This document shows positions 36,919 through 46,304 of a stretch of 64,000 nucleotides of DNA, piece by piece. Position numbers and translations under genes: made by a program. Source of the DNA: Gammaproteobacteria bacterium (lineage in GTDB: Bacteria > Pseudomonadota > Gammaproteobacteria > Steroidobacterales > Steroidobacteraceae). The DNA lies in contig JAQGOE010000243.1 in assembly GCA_028293725.1 (NCBI GenBank), forward strand, positions 1-64,000. The letters run 5' to 3'. Positions within the stretch are counted from its first letter, which is position 1. The number at the start of each line of letters is the position of its first letter. The notes under the pieces are model-generated. The model saw only the letters and a program-made list of their open reading frames with translations, was not told the origin of the DNA and did not search any database.

Positions 36919-38244
36919 TCACGGCTGCGCCGCGATAGAGCCGCTGTCGAGAAACCGGCATACCAGTTCGGCTGCGCGCTCGGCGCCGTCTTGCACGACG
37001 ACTTGCGCAGCCACTTCCGCCGCTCGCACCGCGTAAGTCGAGTTAGCGAGTAGCGGCTCGAGTGACCGCGCCGCTGTCGCGGGTTTGTATTGTCGGTAGT
37101 GAATCGAGCGCCCTACGCCGAGCCGTGCAGCACGAGCCGCGTTATCAAACTGATCGCCATAGAACGGGACAATCAACTCAGGGCGCCCGGCCCGCAAGGC
37201 CTGCGCAAGCGTGCCAACACCGCCTTGGTGCACTACGGCGGCGGCACGTTGGAAAAGTTGCGAGTGGGGGACATAGCGGCACGCCAGAAAGTCGCCACCC
37301 CGGTCCTGCTGTAGGATGGGATCGACACGATCGCCCATGAGAAGGATCGCTCGGCGACCCAGTTTGCGAGCAGCTGCCAGGCTGTCACGATAAAAAGCCT
37401 CGGCGCCAGAATAGTTCACGACCATACTGCCGAGTGTAAAGGCGATCGGCGCACTCCCGTGGGCCATAAACTGCTCGATCTCGGGAGCGAGTCCGCTCCG
37501 GCCGCCCCCTTCATTGTCGTAGTACGCGAATCCAACGACTTCACTCGGCGACGGATAATCCGGCTGAGACGCCCCCAGGAGCGGCGAGTACAGACCGATA
37601 GCCCCGGGCCGCGTGAATTGGCCATCGAAGAAGACATCGCTACCGTCGTTCGGCAGACCTATCTCGGCGCGAAATACCCGAATCGGACGCGTCAGCCATC
37701 GCACCAGGGTGCGCTTGCTGAAGTTGAAAACTGCGCCGGCGACCCTTGGACCCAATTTCCGCAGCAGCGGACCCAGCCAGGTGAGGTGCGGAACGATCGG
37801 CGGATCATAGGCGGACATGAACATCATCGGTTGGAGCACGATCGCAATACACGGGATCCGCTCCTTCTCGGCGGCAAGGCGGGCACCGAATGCAATGCTG
37901 TTCGAGAGCACCAGGTCCGCCCCACGCTGGAGGGTCAATGCATTCTCATAGGCCGTGCGCAGATAGGGAAACAGGACCTTACGGAACAGGAACTCCTCGG
38001 ACTCAATGACACGGCGGAACACCTCGGCCTGTTCCATTCCCAGGTCGTTGAACACGTCGGTAAATGCGGGTTGGGTCGCTTGGAATTCGAGGCCTTCGGA
38101 CTCGACCTTTTCCCGGTATTCAGGAAACGAGGCGATAACCGCGGCGACGTTGCGGCGCTTGAGTTGCAAGGCGAGTGCTATGAAGGGATGCAGGTCCCCG
38201 AGTGATCCGATCGTATTCAGTACGACGCGATATTGTCGTGCCAA
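36919..38244 (-). CDS. GT1-family glycosyltransferase (sterol/macrolide glucosyltransferase-like)
   Basis: A 441-residue GT-B fold glycosyltransferase. N-domain: NTIGSLGDLHPFIALALQLK. C-domain: PIAFTLGSMVVNYSG, the sugar-nucleotide-binding segment HSQLFQRAAAVVHQGGVGTLAQAL, and PFYGDQFDNAARAARLGVG. This PSPG-like pattern matches enzymes that glycosylate lipophilic acceptors. Translation probably begins at TTG 38244. It ends a three-gene operon behind an SMP-30 lactonase, 21 bases apart. Confidence 0.88.
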   Translation of the reverse strand: MARQYRVVLNTIGSLGDLHPFIALALQLKRRNVAAVIASFPEYREKVESEGLEFQATQPAFTDVFNDLGMEQAEVFRRVIESEEFLFRKVLFPYLRTAYENALTLQRGADLVLSNSIAFGARLAAEKERIPCIAIVLQPMMFMSAYDPPIVPHLTWLGPLLRKLGPRVAGAVFNFSKRTLVRWLTRPIRVFRAEIGLPNDGSDVFFDGQFTRPGAIGLYSPLLGASQPDYPSPSEVVGFAYYDNEGGGRSGLAPEIEQFMAHGSAPIAFTLGSMVVNYSGAEAFYRDSLAAARKLGRRAILLMGDRVDPILQQDRGGDFLACRYVPHSQLFQRAAAVVHQGGVGTLAQALRAGRPELIVPFYGDQFDNAARAARLGVGRSIHYRQYKPATAARSLEPLLANSTYAVRAAEVAAQVVVQDGAERAAELVCRFLDSGSIAAQP

Positions 38245-38265
38245 CGCCTCAGTCCTGTGTGGAGG

Positions 38266-39198
38266 TCAATCGAATACGAACCGGTAGACAACCCCCTTGT
38301 ACGGAGGCTTCCACTGATCGAACGCCCCTGTCACGAACACCGTTCGTGCCCCGTCAGAACCAAACGCAATGTTAGTCACATAGGGGACCGTCACGTTGAT
38401 TGTTCGCAATAGGTGGCGGTCCTCTCCCACTACCAACACGCGCCCGGATCCATTCTGTGCGATGTAGTAGTTGCCGTCGGGACCCAGCTTGAATCCATCC
38501 GGCCCGTTGTAGGCATCCTGATTCGGGGTCGGCGCGGCCAGATCCTGCATGCGCGCCCAGACCCGTCGCTCGCCGAGAGAGCCATCCGCACGCACAGAGA
38601 AGGCGAGAATCCGTCCTGCCAGCATCTCGGCGACCAGCAAGGACTTGCCGTCCTTGGAAAGTGTCAGGCCGTTGGGATAGTGGATGGTATTCGCGACTTC
38701 GGTAAGTTCGGCACCGCCGGGGCCCAGGTGGAGCACAGCACCCGTAATGGGGGCTGCGACATCGTAAGTGCCCGACGCGGAGAAATAGATTCCTCCATGT
38801 CCGTCGGCGGTAAAGTCGTTCGGGCCGTGGAACGGGCGGCCCCCACTGTCCGCGGAGAAAGCACGCACCTCTCCACCGTGCTCATCGAGTTCGATCAGGG
38901 AGTTGGCGTCGTAGCAAGCGACCAGCAAATGCCCTGTGCCGAACTCGATCAGACCACTTGGTCCGCAGCCCTCTTTCTTCCAGTACCGCCGGACCTTGCT
39001 ACCGTCCCACGACTTGATATCGTTTCCAGCGTACTCGACATAGAACAGCACGCCGCTATGCCATAGCGGGGCTTCCGGATACACCGCCGCGTTGTCGAGG
39101 ACGGTGCCCTCCGCTCCGGCTCCCCCTGCCACGGCGACCGAAAGGAAGCAGCTCGCAAGCAACGCCAGGCGTCGATTGCGCCTCGTTCCAGGGGCCAT
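38266..39198 (-). CDS. Secreted SMP-30/gluconolactonase-family protein
   Basis: A 310-residue exported six-bladed propeller. A signal peptide (LLASCFLSVAVAGGAGA) precedes the family pattern: YPEAPLWHSGVLFYVEY with the metal-ligand Glu, FHGPNDFTADGHGGIYF with Asn/Asp ligands, IHYPNGLTLSKDGKSLLVAE and YNGPDGFKLGPDGNYYIA. Probably a lactone or ester hydrolase in the periplasm. GGAGA lies 7 bases before the ATG. Flanked by the MDR reductase and the glycosyltransferase genes at ~22-base spacings. Confidence 0.88.
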   Translation of the reverse strand: MAPGTRRNRRLALLASCFLSVAVAGGAGAEGTVLDNAAVYPEAPLWHSGVLFYVEYAGNDIKSWDGSKVRRYWKKEGCGPSGLIEFGTGHLLVACYDANSLIELDEHGGEVRAFSADSGGRPFHGPNDFTADGHGGIYFSASGTYDVAAPITGAVLHLGPGGAELTEVANTIHYPNGLTLSKDGKSLLVAEMLAGRILAFSVRADGSLGERRVWARMQDLAAPTPNQDAYNGPDGFKLGPDGNYYIAQNGSGRVLVVGEDRHLLRTINVTVPYVTNIAFGSDGARTVFVTGAFDQWKPPYKGVVYRFVFD

Positions 39199-39220
39199 GG
39201 ATTATTCTCCAGTGTTCTTG

Positions 39221-40330
39221 TTATTCAACGTCGATGATAACCTTGCCCCGGGCGTGCCCCTGCTCCAGGTAGCCGATGGCTGCCGCAGTTTCGCTCAATT
39301 TGTAACGCCGGTCGATAACCGATACCAGCTTGCCAGTCTCCATCAGCTGGCGCAGCGTTTCGAGATCGGCCTGGTCCAAATCCGCCAGCATGAAGATCAT
39401 CTTCTGGCTGACGAAGGGTGAAACCAGCAGCGCTTTGAGCGAGCCCCGCAAAGGCCCGAGCCAGGGGTCATCGCTGGGTCCGCCGACCATCACCAGCCTG
39501 CCCGTCGGAGTCAACACGCGCCGATATTCCGACAGCGAATGACTCCCAACGCTGTCGATAATCAGGTCGTAGTGTTGCGAGCCGCGCGTGAAGTCCTCGC
39601 GCGTGTAGTCAATGACACGATCAGCGCCGATGGAGCGCGCCATGGCCACGTTCCGGGTGCTGCATACAGCGGTCACGTCAGCACCCAGGGCCTTTGCGAT
39701 TTGCACGGCGAACGGACCCACACCTCCCGACGCCCCGTTGACAAGCACTTTCTGACCGGCCTGAACCATCCCTTTATCACGCAAGGCCTGTAACGCTGTG
39801 ATGGCCGCAATTGGCACCGCCGCCGCCTGCTCAAATGTCATGTTCGCCGGCTTCAGCACCACCGCCCCATTGGCTCGAACGGTCACATATTCCGCGAACG
39901 ACCCGTCCGCACCGCCGAACACTTCGTCGCCTGGCTTAAACCTCTGGACGCTCTTTCCGACCGCCTCGACCGTGCCCGCGAAATCAACGCCCAGCCGGAT
40001 GTCTTCGGGCACCCCATACCCGACACCCCCGACGCGCATGATGTAAGGCTTGCCCCGCATGTAGTGCCAGTCCAGCGGGTTGACGGATGCCGCATGCACC
40101 TTGACCAGCAATTGGCCATCCGCCGGGGTCGGCTTCGCAATGTCTTCGACCTTGACGACCTCGGGCCCGCCGTAACACCGATAGACGATCGCCTTCATCG
40201 GTTGCGCATTGGCGGGCAAGGCCGCAGCAGCGCCACACGGGGAATCGTGGCTCAGAACCCCCGCCAGCGTCCCCAACGCCACGACCACCAGCAACAAAAC
40301 GACGCTCAGCACCTTGGATCGTCGAGTCAT
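39221..40330 (-). CDS. Membrane-anchored MDR-family NAD(P)-dependent reductase (zinc-free)
   Basis: A 369-residue oxidoreductase of the medium-chain family lacking the zinc cluster. An N-terminal hydrophobic segment (VLSVVLLLVVVALGTLAGVL) is unusual for an MDR and suggests membrane anchoring or export. The body has ASVNPLDWHYMRGK, GVDFAGTVEAVG, and the cofactor loop GASGGVGPFAVQIAKALGA typical of quinone-oxidoreductase/RTN4IP1-like enzymes. First gene of a three-gene leftward operon. Substrate unknown. Confidence 0.88.
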   Translation of the reverse strand: MTRRSKVLSVVLLLVVVALGTLAGVLSHDSPCGAAAALPANAQPMKAIVYRCYGGPEVVKVEDIAKPTPADGQLLVKVHAASVNPLDWHYMRGKPYIMRVGGVGYGVPEDIRLGVDFAGTVEAVGKSVQRFKPGDEVFGGADGSFAEYVTVRANGAVVLKPANMTFEQAAAVPIAAITALQALRDKGMVQAGQKVLVNGASGGVGPFAVQIAKALGADVTAVCSTRNVAMARSIGADRVIDYTREDFTRGSQHYDLIIDSVGSHSLSEYRRVLTPTGRLVMVGGPSDDPWLGPLRGSLKALLVSPFVSQKMIFMLADLDQADLETLRQLMETGKLVSVIDRRYKLSETAAAIGYLEQGHARGKVIIDVE

Positions 40331-40453
40331 GGTTTCATTTCCGCCCGCGGGGGTACGGCCGCGCTCATTCCATGACTATCGCCTGCCGACGACTAGCTGA
40401 CCAGCCCCCTTGCGACGAATGCCAGCCGGGCCCGCCAGACTGACGACTCCGAC

Positions 40454-41206
40454 CTACTCGCCCTTCGCCCCTCCAGCCTTGAAAGACTCCAACTCCTCCG
40501 TATACCGGGCATTACGCACGCCACCGCTGGAGTAATCCTCCTCCACCGACTTGACCCAACGTTTCATTTCGGGGACGTACCAGTACGCCTTGTAGAGCCT
40601 TCCGGTAGTCTCCCGCGCGGTCGTGTTTTGTACCTGGGTGACCAGGGTGGCTCCGCTCTGTCCGGACTGCGCGCTCTGCACGACGTTCTGGCCGGGCGCC
40701 AGTTCCGCCTGCCAACGACCGTCCGCTTCGATTTTCCAGGCCTGGAATTTTCCGGCAGGCACTTCGACCGTCTCGAGGCCCACGACGGTAAAATGAGTGT
40801 TGAACTTCTCGGACTTGTGGTTCTTGTTGGGATTGTCTTCGCTGTAGGCCACGTCCCAGGATTTCCCCTGTGACAGTGGAAACACCACCGGCCGATTCAC
40901 GACAGTCTCTTTGCCATTGACATCGCGCAAGCGCGCCCAGTCAGCGCCGACAAAAATCTCCCTGGGCGGCTGCGTCGAGCCGCTCGCCTTCACGGAGAGG
41001 AAGATCGTGGAGGAAGTCACACGTGTCACGGTGATTTCGTTGTGTGTCTGATTCCACGCCGAGGGGGCCTTCTCACTCGTCGTCCGAACCGTCCAGGTAT
41101 CTCCCTCCTTCACGGCCGGACGCTCGATGGGCACTTCCGACCATGCGCTCGAGCAAAGCACCAGACCCACCAGACCTGAGAGAAGTTGCTTCACGGCGCC
41201 ATCCAT
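40454..41206 (-). CDS. Exported hypothetical protein
   Basis: A 250-residue protein with a signal peptide (LLSGLVGLVLCSSAWS). The mature part is beta-rich and soluble: GDTWTVRTTSEK near the start, VVFPLSQGKSWDV, ETVEVPAGKFQAWKIEADG, TGRLYKAYWYVPEMKRWVKS and a charged C-terminus. The VEVPAGKFxAxKI and YWYxPEMKRWVKxxE pieces occur widely in periplasmic proteins of unknown function. No enzyme motif was identified. The preceding gap (40331-40453) on the left side holds nothing recognised. Confidence 0.75.
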   Translation of the reverse strand: MDGAVKQLLSGLVGLVLCSSAWSEVPIERPAVKEGDTWTVRTTSEKAPSAWNQTHNEITVTRVTSSTIFLSVKASGSTQPPREIFVGADWARLRDVNGKETVVNRPVVFPLSQGKSWDVAYSEDNPNKNHKSEKFNTHFTVVGLETVEVPAGKFQAWKIEADGRWQAELAPGQNVVQSAQSGQSGATLVTQVQNTTARETTGRLYKAYWYVPEMKRWVKSVEEDYSSGGVRNARYTEELESFKAGGAKGE

Positions 41207-41357
41207 TAGTCACAGGTGATACAAAATTATAGGCTAAGCCACCGGCGCAGACGAAATCATCGAAAAAATCATAGTTACAGTCGGAAACCGGTGCGCTCGA
41301 GCGTCTTTGGGACACCGCCCCCCAATTCGGGGGCCCACGCTACCCCCGGAGGTCGAA

Positions 41358-41981
41358 ATGAGACTTTACGAATTTGCCCCCACCCGATCGATCCGCGCAC
41401 GCTGGACGCTCCAGGAACTGGGCGTCGACTTCGAGCCCATTACCGTCAATCTCGTCAAGGGAGAAAACCGCCTACCCGAATTTCTCCAGCTCAACCCCAC
41501 CGGCAAGGTCCCGGTACTGGTCGATGGCGACCTGGTGCTGACCGAATCCGTCGCCATCGTGGTGTACCTCGCGGAGAAATACCGTGACAAGGCCCTCCTG
41601 CCCACAGATCCCGTGCAACGTGCCGAACTCAATCGCTGGCTTCTGTTTACGGCGACGGAGCTCGAGCAGCCCCTGTGGCGCATCGCCCGGCACACGTTCC
41701 TGTATCCCGAGCGCGATCGTCTGCCCGGTGACGTGACTCTCGCCGGCAACGAGTTCAGGAGCATGGCCGCTATATTGGAACAACACATGCAACAGCGGCA
41801 ATTCGTCGTGGGTAGTGTTGTAACGGTCGCCGATTTCGTACTTGCCTACACGCTCGACTGGGGCAACGAAGCCGGGCTCCTGGGCGATTGCCCGAAACTG
41901 CTCGCCTACATGGAGGAAATGTATCGCCGCCCGCACGCTCCGCCGCGCATTGCCGCGGCGCTTCGGAGCGTCATGTCATGA
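41358..41981 (+). CDS. Glutathione S-transferase family protein
   Basis: A 207-residue GST. The thioredoxin-like N-domain reads MRLYEFAPTRSIRARWTLQE, with the catalytic Ser expected in PTRSIRARW, and the cis-Pro glutathione site LNPTGKVPVLVDG with TESVAIVVYLAE. The C-domain is helical (VTVADFVLAYTLDW). GGAGG lies 5 bases before ATG 41358; upstream in-frame codons are not supported. It conjugates or reduces unknown substrates. Confidence 0.92.
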   Translation: MRLYEFAPTRSIRARWTLQELGVDFEPITVNLVKGENRLPEFLQLNPTGKVPVLVDGDLVLTESVAIVVYLAEKYRDKALLPTDPVQRAELNRWLLFTATELEQPLWRIARHTFLYPERDRLPGDVTLAGNEFRSMAAILEQHMQQRQFVVGSVVTVADFVLAYTLDWGNEAGLLGDCPKLLAYMEEMYRRPHAPPRIAAALRSVMS

Positions 41982-42001
41982 GCAGCGTCTCGCCTTTGCG
42001 C

Positions 42002-43843
42002 CTAGTACGCCAGCGCGCACCCATCAGCACGCATCTCGCTCGCCGCCGCATACACCCGATCCTTGCCGTCCTGCCGGTTCTCGATGCATTCATAGCGCCC
42101 GAAGCCCCCGTCCGATTCGCCAATCTTCCAGCCCATAGCCGCCAGCGCGGCCCGTGTTGCCTCCGGTATGCCGGCCTCGAGACGCAAGAGTCCGGTCGGC
42201 CCCAGACCGACTTCGTCCTCACCCATGGACTGAGATGAGCCTTCGTGATGCCAGCGCGGGCTGTCTCCGGCGGACTGGACCTCGAGGCCATAGTCGCGGC
42301 GGTTCACAATGATCTGAGTCTGCCCCTGCGGCTGCATGTCACCGCCCATGACCCCGAAACTCAGCCAGGGTTTGCCATCGCGAACGGCAAAACCGGGGAT
42401 GATGGTTTGGAACGGCCGCTTGCCCGGCGCGTAGATGTTAGGGTGTCCGTCGACGAGGCTGAAGAGTTGCCCGCGATCCTGGAACATGAAGCCCAGGCCG
42501 TCGGCCACCAGGCCGCAGCCCATGCCGCGGAAGTTGGATTGAATCATCGAGACCATCAAGCCATCCGCATCGGCGGCAGTAAGGTAGGTCGTGTCGCCGT
42601 GCGAGGGAGCCTGACCCGGGTGCACCGGAGTCAGGATGCGGTCTGGGCGGATGAGTTTGGCCCGCTGCGCGGCGTAGTCCTTGGAGATGAGCCACTCGAC
42701 CGGGATTTTCGAGAAATGCGGGTCGGCGTAGTAGCGCGCGCGGTCTTCGTACGCGAGGCGCTTCGCCTCCACCTGCAGGTGCAGCGACAACGGTGACTGA
42801 AACCCGGCGCCGCGCATATCGAACTGTTCGAGTATGTTGAGCATCTGCAGCGTCGCGATGCCCTGAGTGTTGGCGCCGAGCGCATAAACATCGACGCCAC
42901 GGTAATCTGTTTTGTAGGCCTCGACCCATTCACTGTGATGCGCGGCGAGGTCCTCGGCGCTCAGCCACCCACCGATGCGTTTGAAATAGGCGTCGATGGT
43001 CTGAGCGATCGGTCCCTTGTAGTACGCATCACGTCCACCTTCCGCGATCAAGCGATAGGTGCGCGCGAGGTCGGGATTGCGGAACACAGCCCCGTTGGCC
43101 GGTCCATCGCCGTAGGTATGAATGGCGTTATCGAGCTCTTCGATAGCGGCGCGTCGATTGCGGAAAGCCGCCATGCCGCCACGTATGTAGTGGGCGATCA
43201 TGTCGGGAACCGGAGTGCCCGCCTCGGCCATATGGATAGCGGGCGCGAATAAGTCCGCCCATTTCAGCCGCCCATAGCGCTGATGTAGCGTCCACCAGGC
43301 GTCGCAGGCACCGGGCGTGGACACAGGTAGCGCGCCAACGGGCGGCAACGAGCCGTTGTTCACACGCGAGCGCACGATTTCGAGAGTGAGCTTCCGCGGT
43401 GACGCACCCGACCCCGCCAGTCCGACGACTTTGCCCCGCTTGGGATCCCACAACATGGCGAAACAATCGCCACCTATTCCGCTCGACGTCGGCTCTAGAA
43501 AGCCGAGACAAGCGTTCATGGCGACAGCCGCGTCGACCGCGGATCCCCCGCGCTTGAGAATCTCGATGCCGGTCTGAGTCGCCAACGGATGCGCGGTTCC
43601 CGCGGCTCCGGAAGTGCCGTAGACGGCGGTTCGCGACGCAAAGCTCGCTCCCGTCACACGGTCGCCGGCATGCACATCATTGCGAATGAACCGCTCTTCG
43701 CCAGGTGCCCACGCCGGCGGCCCCGCAGTTTGTCCCGATGAGGGCGTCGCGGCGGCACCCTGAGCGCTCTCCACGCCAGACGCCAAAAGTGGCGCAGCGA
43801 CGGCGGCGACAGGAACGGAGGCGAGGAATCTTCTTCTGTGCAT
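42002..43843 (-). CDS. ggt: Tat-exported gamma-glutamyltransferase
   Basis: A 613-residue Ntn-hydrolase that transfers or hydrolyses gamma-glutamyl groups, e.g. of glutathione, in the periplasm. A twin-arginine leader (HRRRFLASVPVAAVAAP) starts at ATG 43843 behind GGAGAG. Large-subunit marks: KRGGSAVDAAVAMNACLGF, EPTSSGIGGDCFAM. The autoprocessing/nucleophile Thr is the first Thr of HGDTTYLT. The small subunit has SMIQSNFRGMGCG and LSFGVMGGDMQPQG. Convergent with the GST gene, 20 bases apart; both relate to glutathione chemistry. Confidence 0.92.
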   Translation of the reverse strand: MHRRRFLASVPVAAVAAPLLASGVESAQGAAATPSSGQTAGPPAWAPGEERFIRNDVHAGDRVTGASFASRTAVYGTSGAAGTAHPLATQTGIEILKRGGSAVDAAVAMNACLGFLEPTSSGIGGDCFAMLWDPKRGKVVGLAGSGASPRKLTLEIVRSRVNNGSLPPVGALPVSTPGACDAWWTLHQRYGRLKWADLFAPAIHMAEAGTPVPDMIAHYIRGGMAAFRNRRAAIEELDNAIHTYGDGPANGAVFRNPDLARTYRLIAEGGRDAYYKGPIAQTIDAYFKRIGGWLSAEDLAAHHSEWVEAYKTDYRGVDVYALGANTQGIATLQMLNILEQFDMRGAGFQSPLSLHLQVEAKRLAYEDRARYYADPHFSKIPVEWLISKDYAAQRAKLIRPDRILTPVHPGQAPSHGDTTYLTAADADGLMVSMIQSNFRGMGCGLVADGLGFMFQDRGQLFSLVDGHPNIYAPGKRPFQTIIPGFAVRDGKPWLSFGVMGGDMQPQGQTQIIVNRRDYGLEVQSAGDSPRWHHEGSSQSMGEDEVGLGPTGLLRLEAGIPEATRAALAAMGWKIGESDGGFGRYECIENRQDGKDRVYAAASEMRADGCALAY

Positions 43844-43981
43844 CAGGCTCTCCAGCGGTGAGCTTTTAGCGTGGCGCAGCATTTTCATGAATGCAAGCGT
43901 TTGCGCGAAACCAACAGCCCCGCCACCGAAGTTGCCCGACAGGGTTTGCCAAAGCGACGGATTTTCGCCACGCTACCCCTA

Positions 43982-45877
43982 ATGTCGAGGGCGATTAAAT
44001 ATGCTGGCGCGATTGCTATCGCAACGGCGGCTATCGCGCTACGTTGGTTGCTGATTCCATGGCTCGGGTCAGACGTTCCGTACGCGACGCTGATCGGAGC
44101 CATCGCCATCGCGGTCTGGATGGGCGGGTGGGGACCGGCGCTCGCCGCGGCGGTCTTCGGCTTCGTCGGCACCGCATTCGTCATAGGCAGGCCACTCGGC
44201 AGTCTCCCGGTAGATCGCAACCACACGATCGTGGGCGTGACGCTGTACGCCGTCACCTGCTTGCTCATCATTGTCCTCGGCGAAGCAATGCGCCGGGCTC
44301 GCGACGCCTATCGCCGCTCCCAAGAGCGCTTCCTGCGCTCCCAGGAGGTCGCGATTCAAGGCTACGCGCTGCTCAAGACTCGCCGCGATCGCGCCGGAAA
44401 GATCGTCGACTTCGATTTCGAGTACATCAACCCGCTCGGCGCTGCCATCGGCCGGTCCGAGCCGGAGCGAGTCGTGGGACGCCCCCTGACGACCGTGATG
44501 CCCGGCTCCTGCGCTGCGGGACTGCTGGAGGCCGCGAGCGAAGTCATTAAGACTGGCGCGCCCGCGGATATCGAGCTCGCCGACTCGAGCGTCTCACCTG
44601 CCGCGTGGATCCGGTATCTGATCGTGAAGGTGGAAGACGGGATCGCGCTGTCCTTCTCCGACATCACGCAAACCAAGCAGCTGGCTTTGGAGCTGAAGCA
44701 ACGCGCGGCCGACTTACAACGGACGAACGTCATCAAGAGCCTGTTTCTGGCCACCCTCTCCCATGAATTGCGCAATCCGCTCGCGCCACTGCGCTACGGG
44801 CTCGCGATTCTCAAGACTCGCATGCCGGACGACGTCGGTGACGTCCAGGCCATGATGGAGCGCCAGGTTCGGATGGCGACCCGATTGATCGATGATCTTC
44901 TGGATGCGGCCCGGATCGATCGGGGCAAGCTGGAATTGCATCGGGAAAGGGTGGCGATCGACTCGGTCATCAGCGCCGGAATTGAGACCGCGCGGCCGAA
45001 CATCGAAGGCAGGTCGCACGAGCTGCTGGTACGACACGCCCCCCGCCCTCTCTACGTCGACGGCGACTCCATCCGGCTCGTCCAGGTTATTGCCAACCTG
45101 CTGAATAACGCGGCGAAGTTCACTCCGCCCAAGGGCCGCATCGAGATCTGGGTGCGCGCGAAAGCCGAGCACGTAATCATCCGCGTGCGTGATAACGGTC
45201 TCGGAATCGCACACGCCGATCTCGCCAGTATTTTCGACATGTTCGTTCAGTTGGGCTCGAGTGAAACCCATTCCGTGGCAGGGCTCGGTCTCGGACTGGC
45301 GCTCGCCCGATCGTTGATCACGCTACACGGTGGCGAGATCACGGCGCACAGTGCCGGCCTGCGTAAAGGCAGCGAGTTCAGAATTCGCCTGCCCTTGGCA
45401 GATACCCCCGCGGATAGCAGCGATGAGCCCGAGACCGTGCGTCCGGCTCATACCGCGCGGCGGATATTGGTAGTCGACGACAATGTCGACGCCGCGACGA
45501 GTCTCACCACCCTCCTGGAATACAAGGGACACTCCGTCCGGACCTGCTTCGATGGAGCGACCGCGTTCGAGGTCGCGACCCACTCGCCGCCCGAGATCGC
45601 GTTCATCGATCTGAACATGCCGGACCTTGACGGAGTCGAACTCGCCCGGATGATCCGCCGACAACCCTGGGGCGAAAACGTGAAACTCATCGCACTCACG
45701 GGCATGGGGCAGCCGGCCGACGTGGAGCGCACGCGTGCGGCCGACTTTGACCAGCACATGACCAAACCCGCCGATCCCGACGAACTGTTCCGGGCCATTG
45801 CTACACCTCGCCGGGTAGCGCCACTGACCGAAGCTCGTGTTGGCGATGACCTCGCCATCGCCGAGCGCCTCAGCTGA
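43982..45877 (+). CDS. Membrane hybrid histidine kinase with receiver domain
   Basis: A 631-residue sensor kinase. The N-terminus has about four membrane segments resembling the KdpD-type DUF4118 region (YAGAIAIATAAIALRWLL, GAIAIAVWMGGW, VGVTLYAVTCLLIIVLGEAM), then a PAS-like domain. HisKA has LSHELRNPLAPL (His261), HATPase has NLLNNAAKFT and GLGLGLALAR, and the receiver has VDDNVDA, Asp543, LTGMG and MTKPA. No output domain follows, so a partner is needed. ATG 43982 begins the first membrane segment; upstream in-frame sequence overlaps the divergent ggt start. Confidence 0.9.
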   Translation: MSRAIKYAGAIAIATAAIALRWLLIPWLGSDVPYATLIGAIAIAVWMGGWGPALAAAVFGFVGTAFVIGRPLGSLPVDRNHTIVGVTLYAVTCLLIIVLGEAMRRARDAYRRSQERFLRSQEVAIQGYALLKTRRDRAGKIVDFDFEYINPLGAAIGRSEPERVVGRPLTTVMPGSCAAGLLEAASEVIKTGAPADIELADSSVSPAAWIRYLIVKVEDGIALSFSDITQTKQLALELKQRAADLQRTNVIKSLFLATLSHELRNPLAPLRYGLAILKTRMPDDVGDVQAMMERQVRMATRLIDDLLDAARIDRGKLELHRERVAIDSVISAGIETARPNIEGRSHELLVRHAPRPLYVDGDSIRLVQVIANLLNNAAKFTPPKGRIEIWVRAKAEHVIIRVRDNGLGIAHADLASIFDMFVQLGSSETHSVAGLGLGLALARSLITLHGGEITAHSAGLRKGSEFRIRLPLADTPADSSDEPETVRPAHTARRILVVDDNVDAATSLTTLLEYKGHSVRTCFDGATAFEVATHSPPEIAFIDLNMPDLDGVELARMIRRQPWGENVKLIALTGMGQPADVERTRAADFDQHMTKPADPDELFRAIATPRRVAPLTEARVGDDLAIAERLS

Positions 45878-46166
45878 CAGTTCCCGCGCGGGCGGCTCTG
45901 CCCACGCCTCGGTCAACAGCGTCGCCGATCACCGTCGATCATCGACGCCCCCGTGGTCCTAGGACCGCGCTCCGGCCATTTCCAAGACAAATTGGAGAAA
46001 TGCGTCCGTTGTCTTGTACAAACTTATGGTAGTTTCGCGAACTATCGCCTACCTTTCTCTGTCAAATGGGGGATTGACTCAGACGGTGTTTAGAAGTTTT
46101 GCGTAAGGAGCCATCGGGCCCAGCACCGGGGCTTCAGGCCCGTTCCGGGCGCTTTGATCCCGACTA

Positions 46167-46182
46167 TGTACGGTACCGTACA
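46167..46182. promoter_or_regulatory. Perfect 16-bp palindrome, likely repressor operator (copy 1)
   Basis: TGTACGGTACCGTACA reads identically on both strands. A second copy with two changes lies 48 bases downstream, in the same phase upstream of the fatty-acid desaturase. Such symmetric GTAC-centred sites suit TetR-type regulators of lipid genes, though none is encoded nearby. Confidence 0.6.
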
Positions 46183-46214
46183 GATCGTGGGCGGGGGCCA
46201 CCGCTCTACTCATA

Positions 46215-46230
46215 GGTACGGTACCGCACA
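46215..46230. promoter_or_regulatory. Near-palindrome, operator copy 2
   Basis: GGTACGGTACCGCACA matches copy 1 at 14 of 16 positions, including the central TACGGTACCG. It lies 75 bases before the desaturase ATG. A pair at 48-base spacing fits cooperative repressor binding or looping over the promoter. Confidence 0.55.
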
Positions 46231-46304
46231 GACCGCGCGGGGTGCGCGGGGCTTTACTCAAACGAAAAACGTCCGACTATTCGAGGTGGTTTATCGCTTC
46301 TCCA

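Larger units (their letters stand above)
45878..46304. other. Non-coding region upstream of the desaturase
   Basis: A 427-base stretch with no supported gene. It contains two near-identical palindromes (46167-46182, 46215-46230) annotated separately. The part before them (about 45960-46160) shows an AT-rich patch and TTGTCTTGTACAAACTT, but no recognised gene or RNA. Frames open here are short and have no family features. The GC-rich segment 46183-46212 separates the two palindromes. Confidence 0.5.

Noticed and set aside
46079..46261. A 60-codon leftward frame covering the two palindromes
   Set aside because: Too short, Pro/Arg-rich and its codons coincide with the operator repeats; better explained as regulatory DNA.
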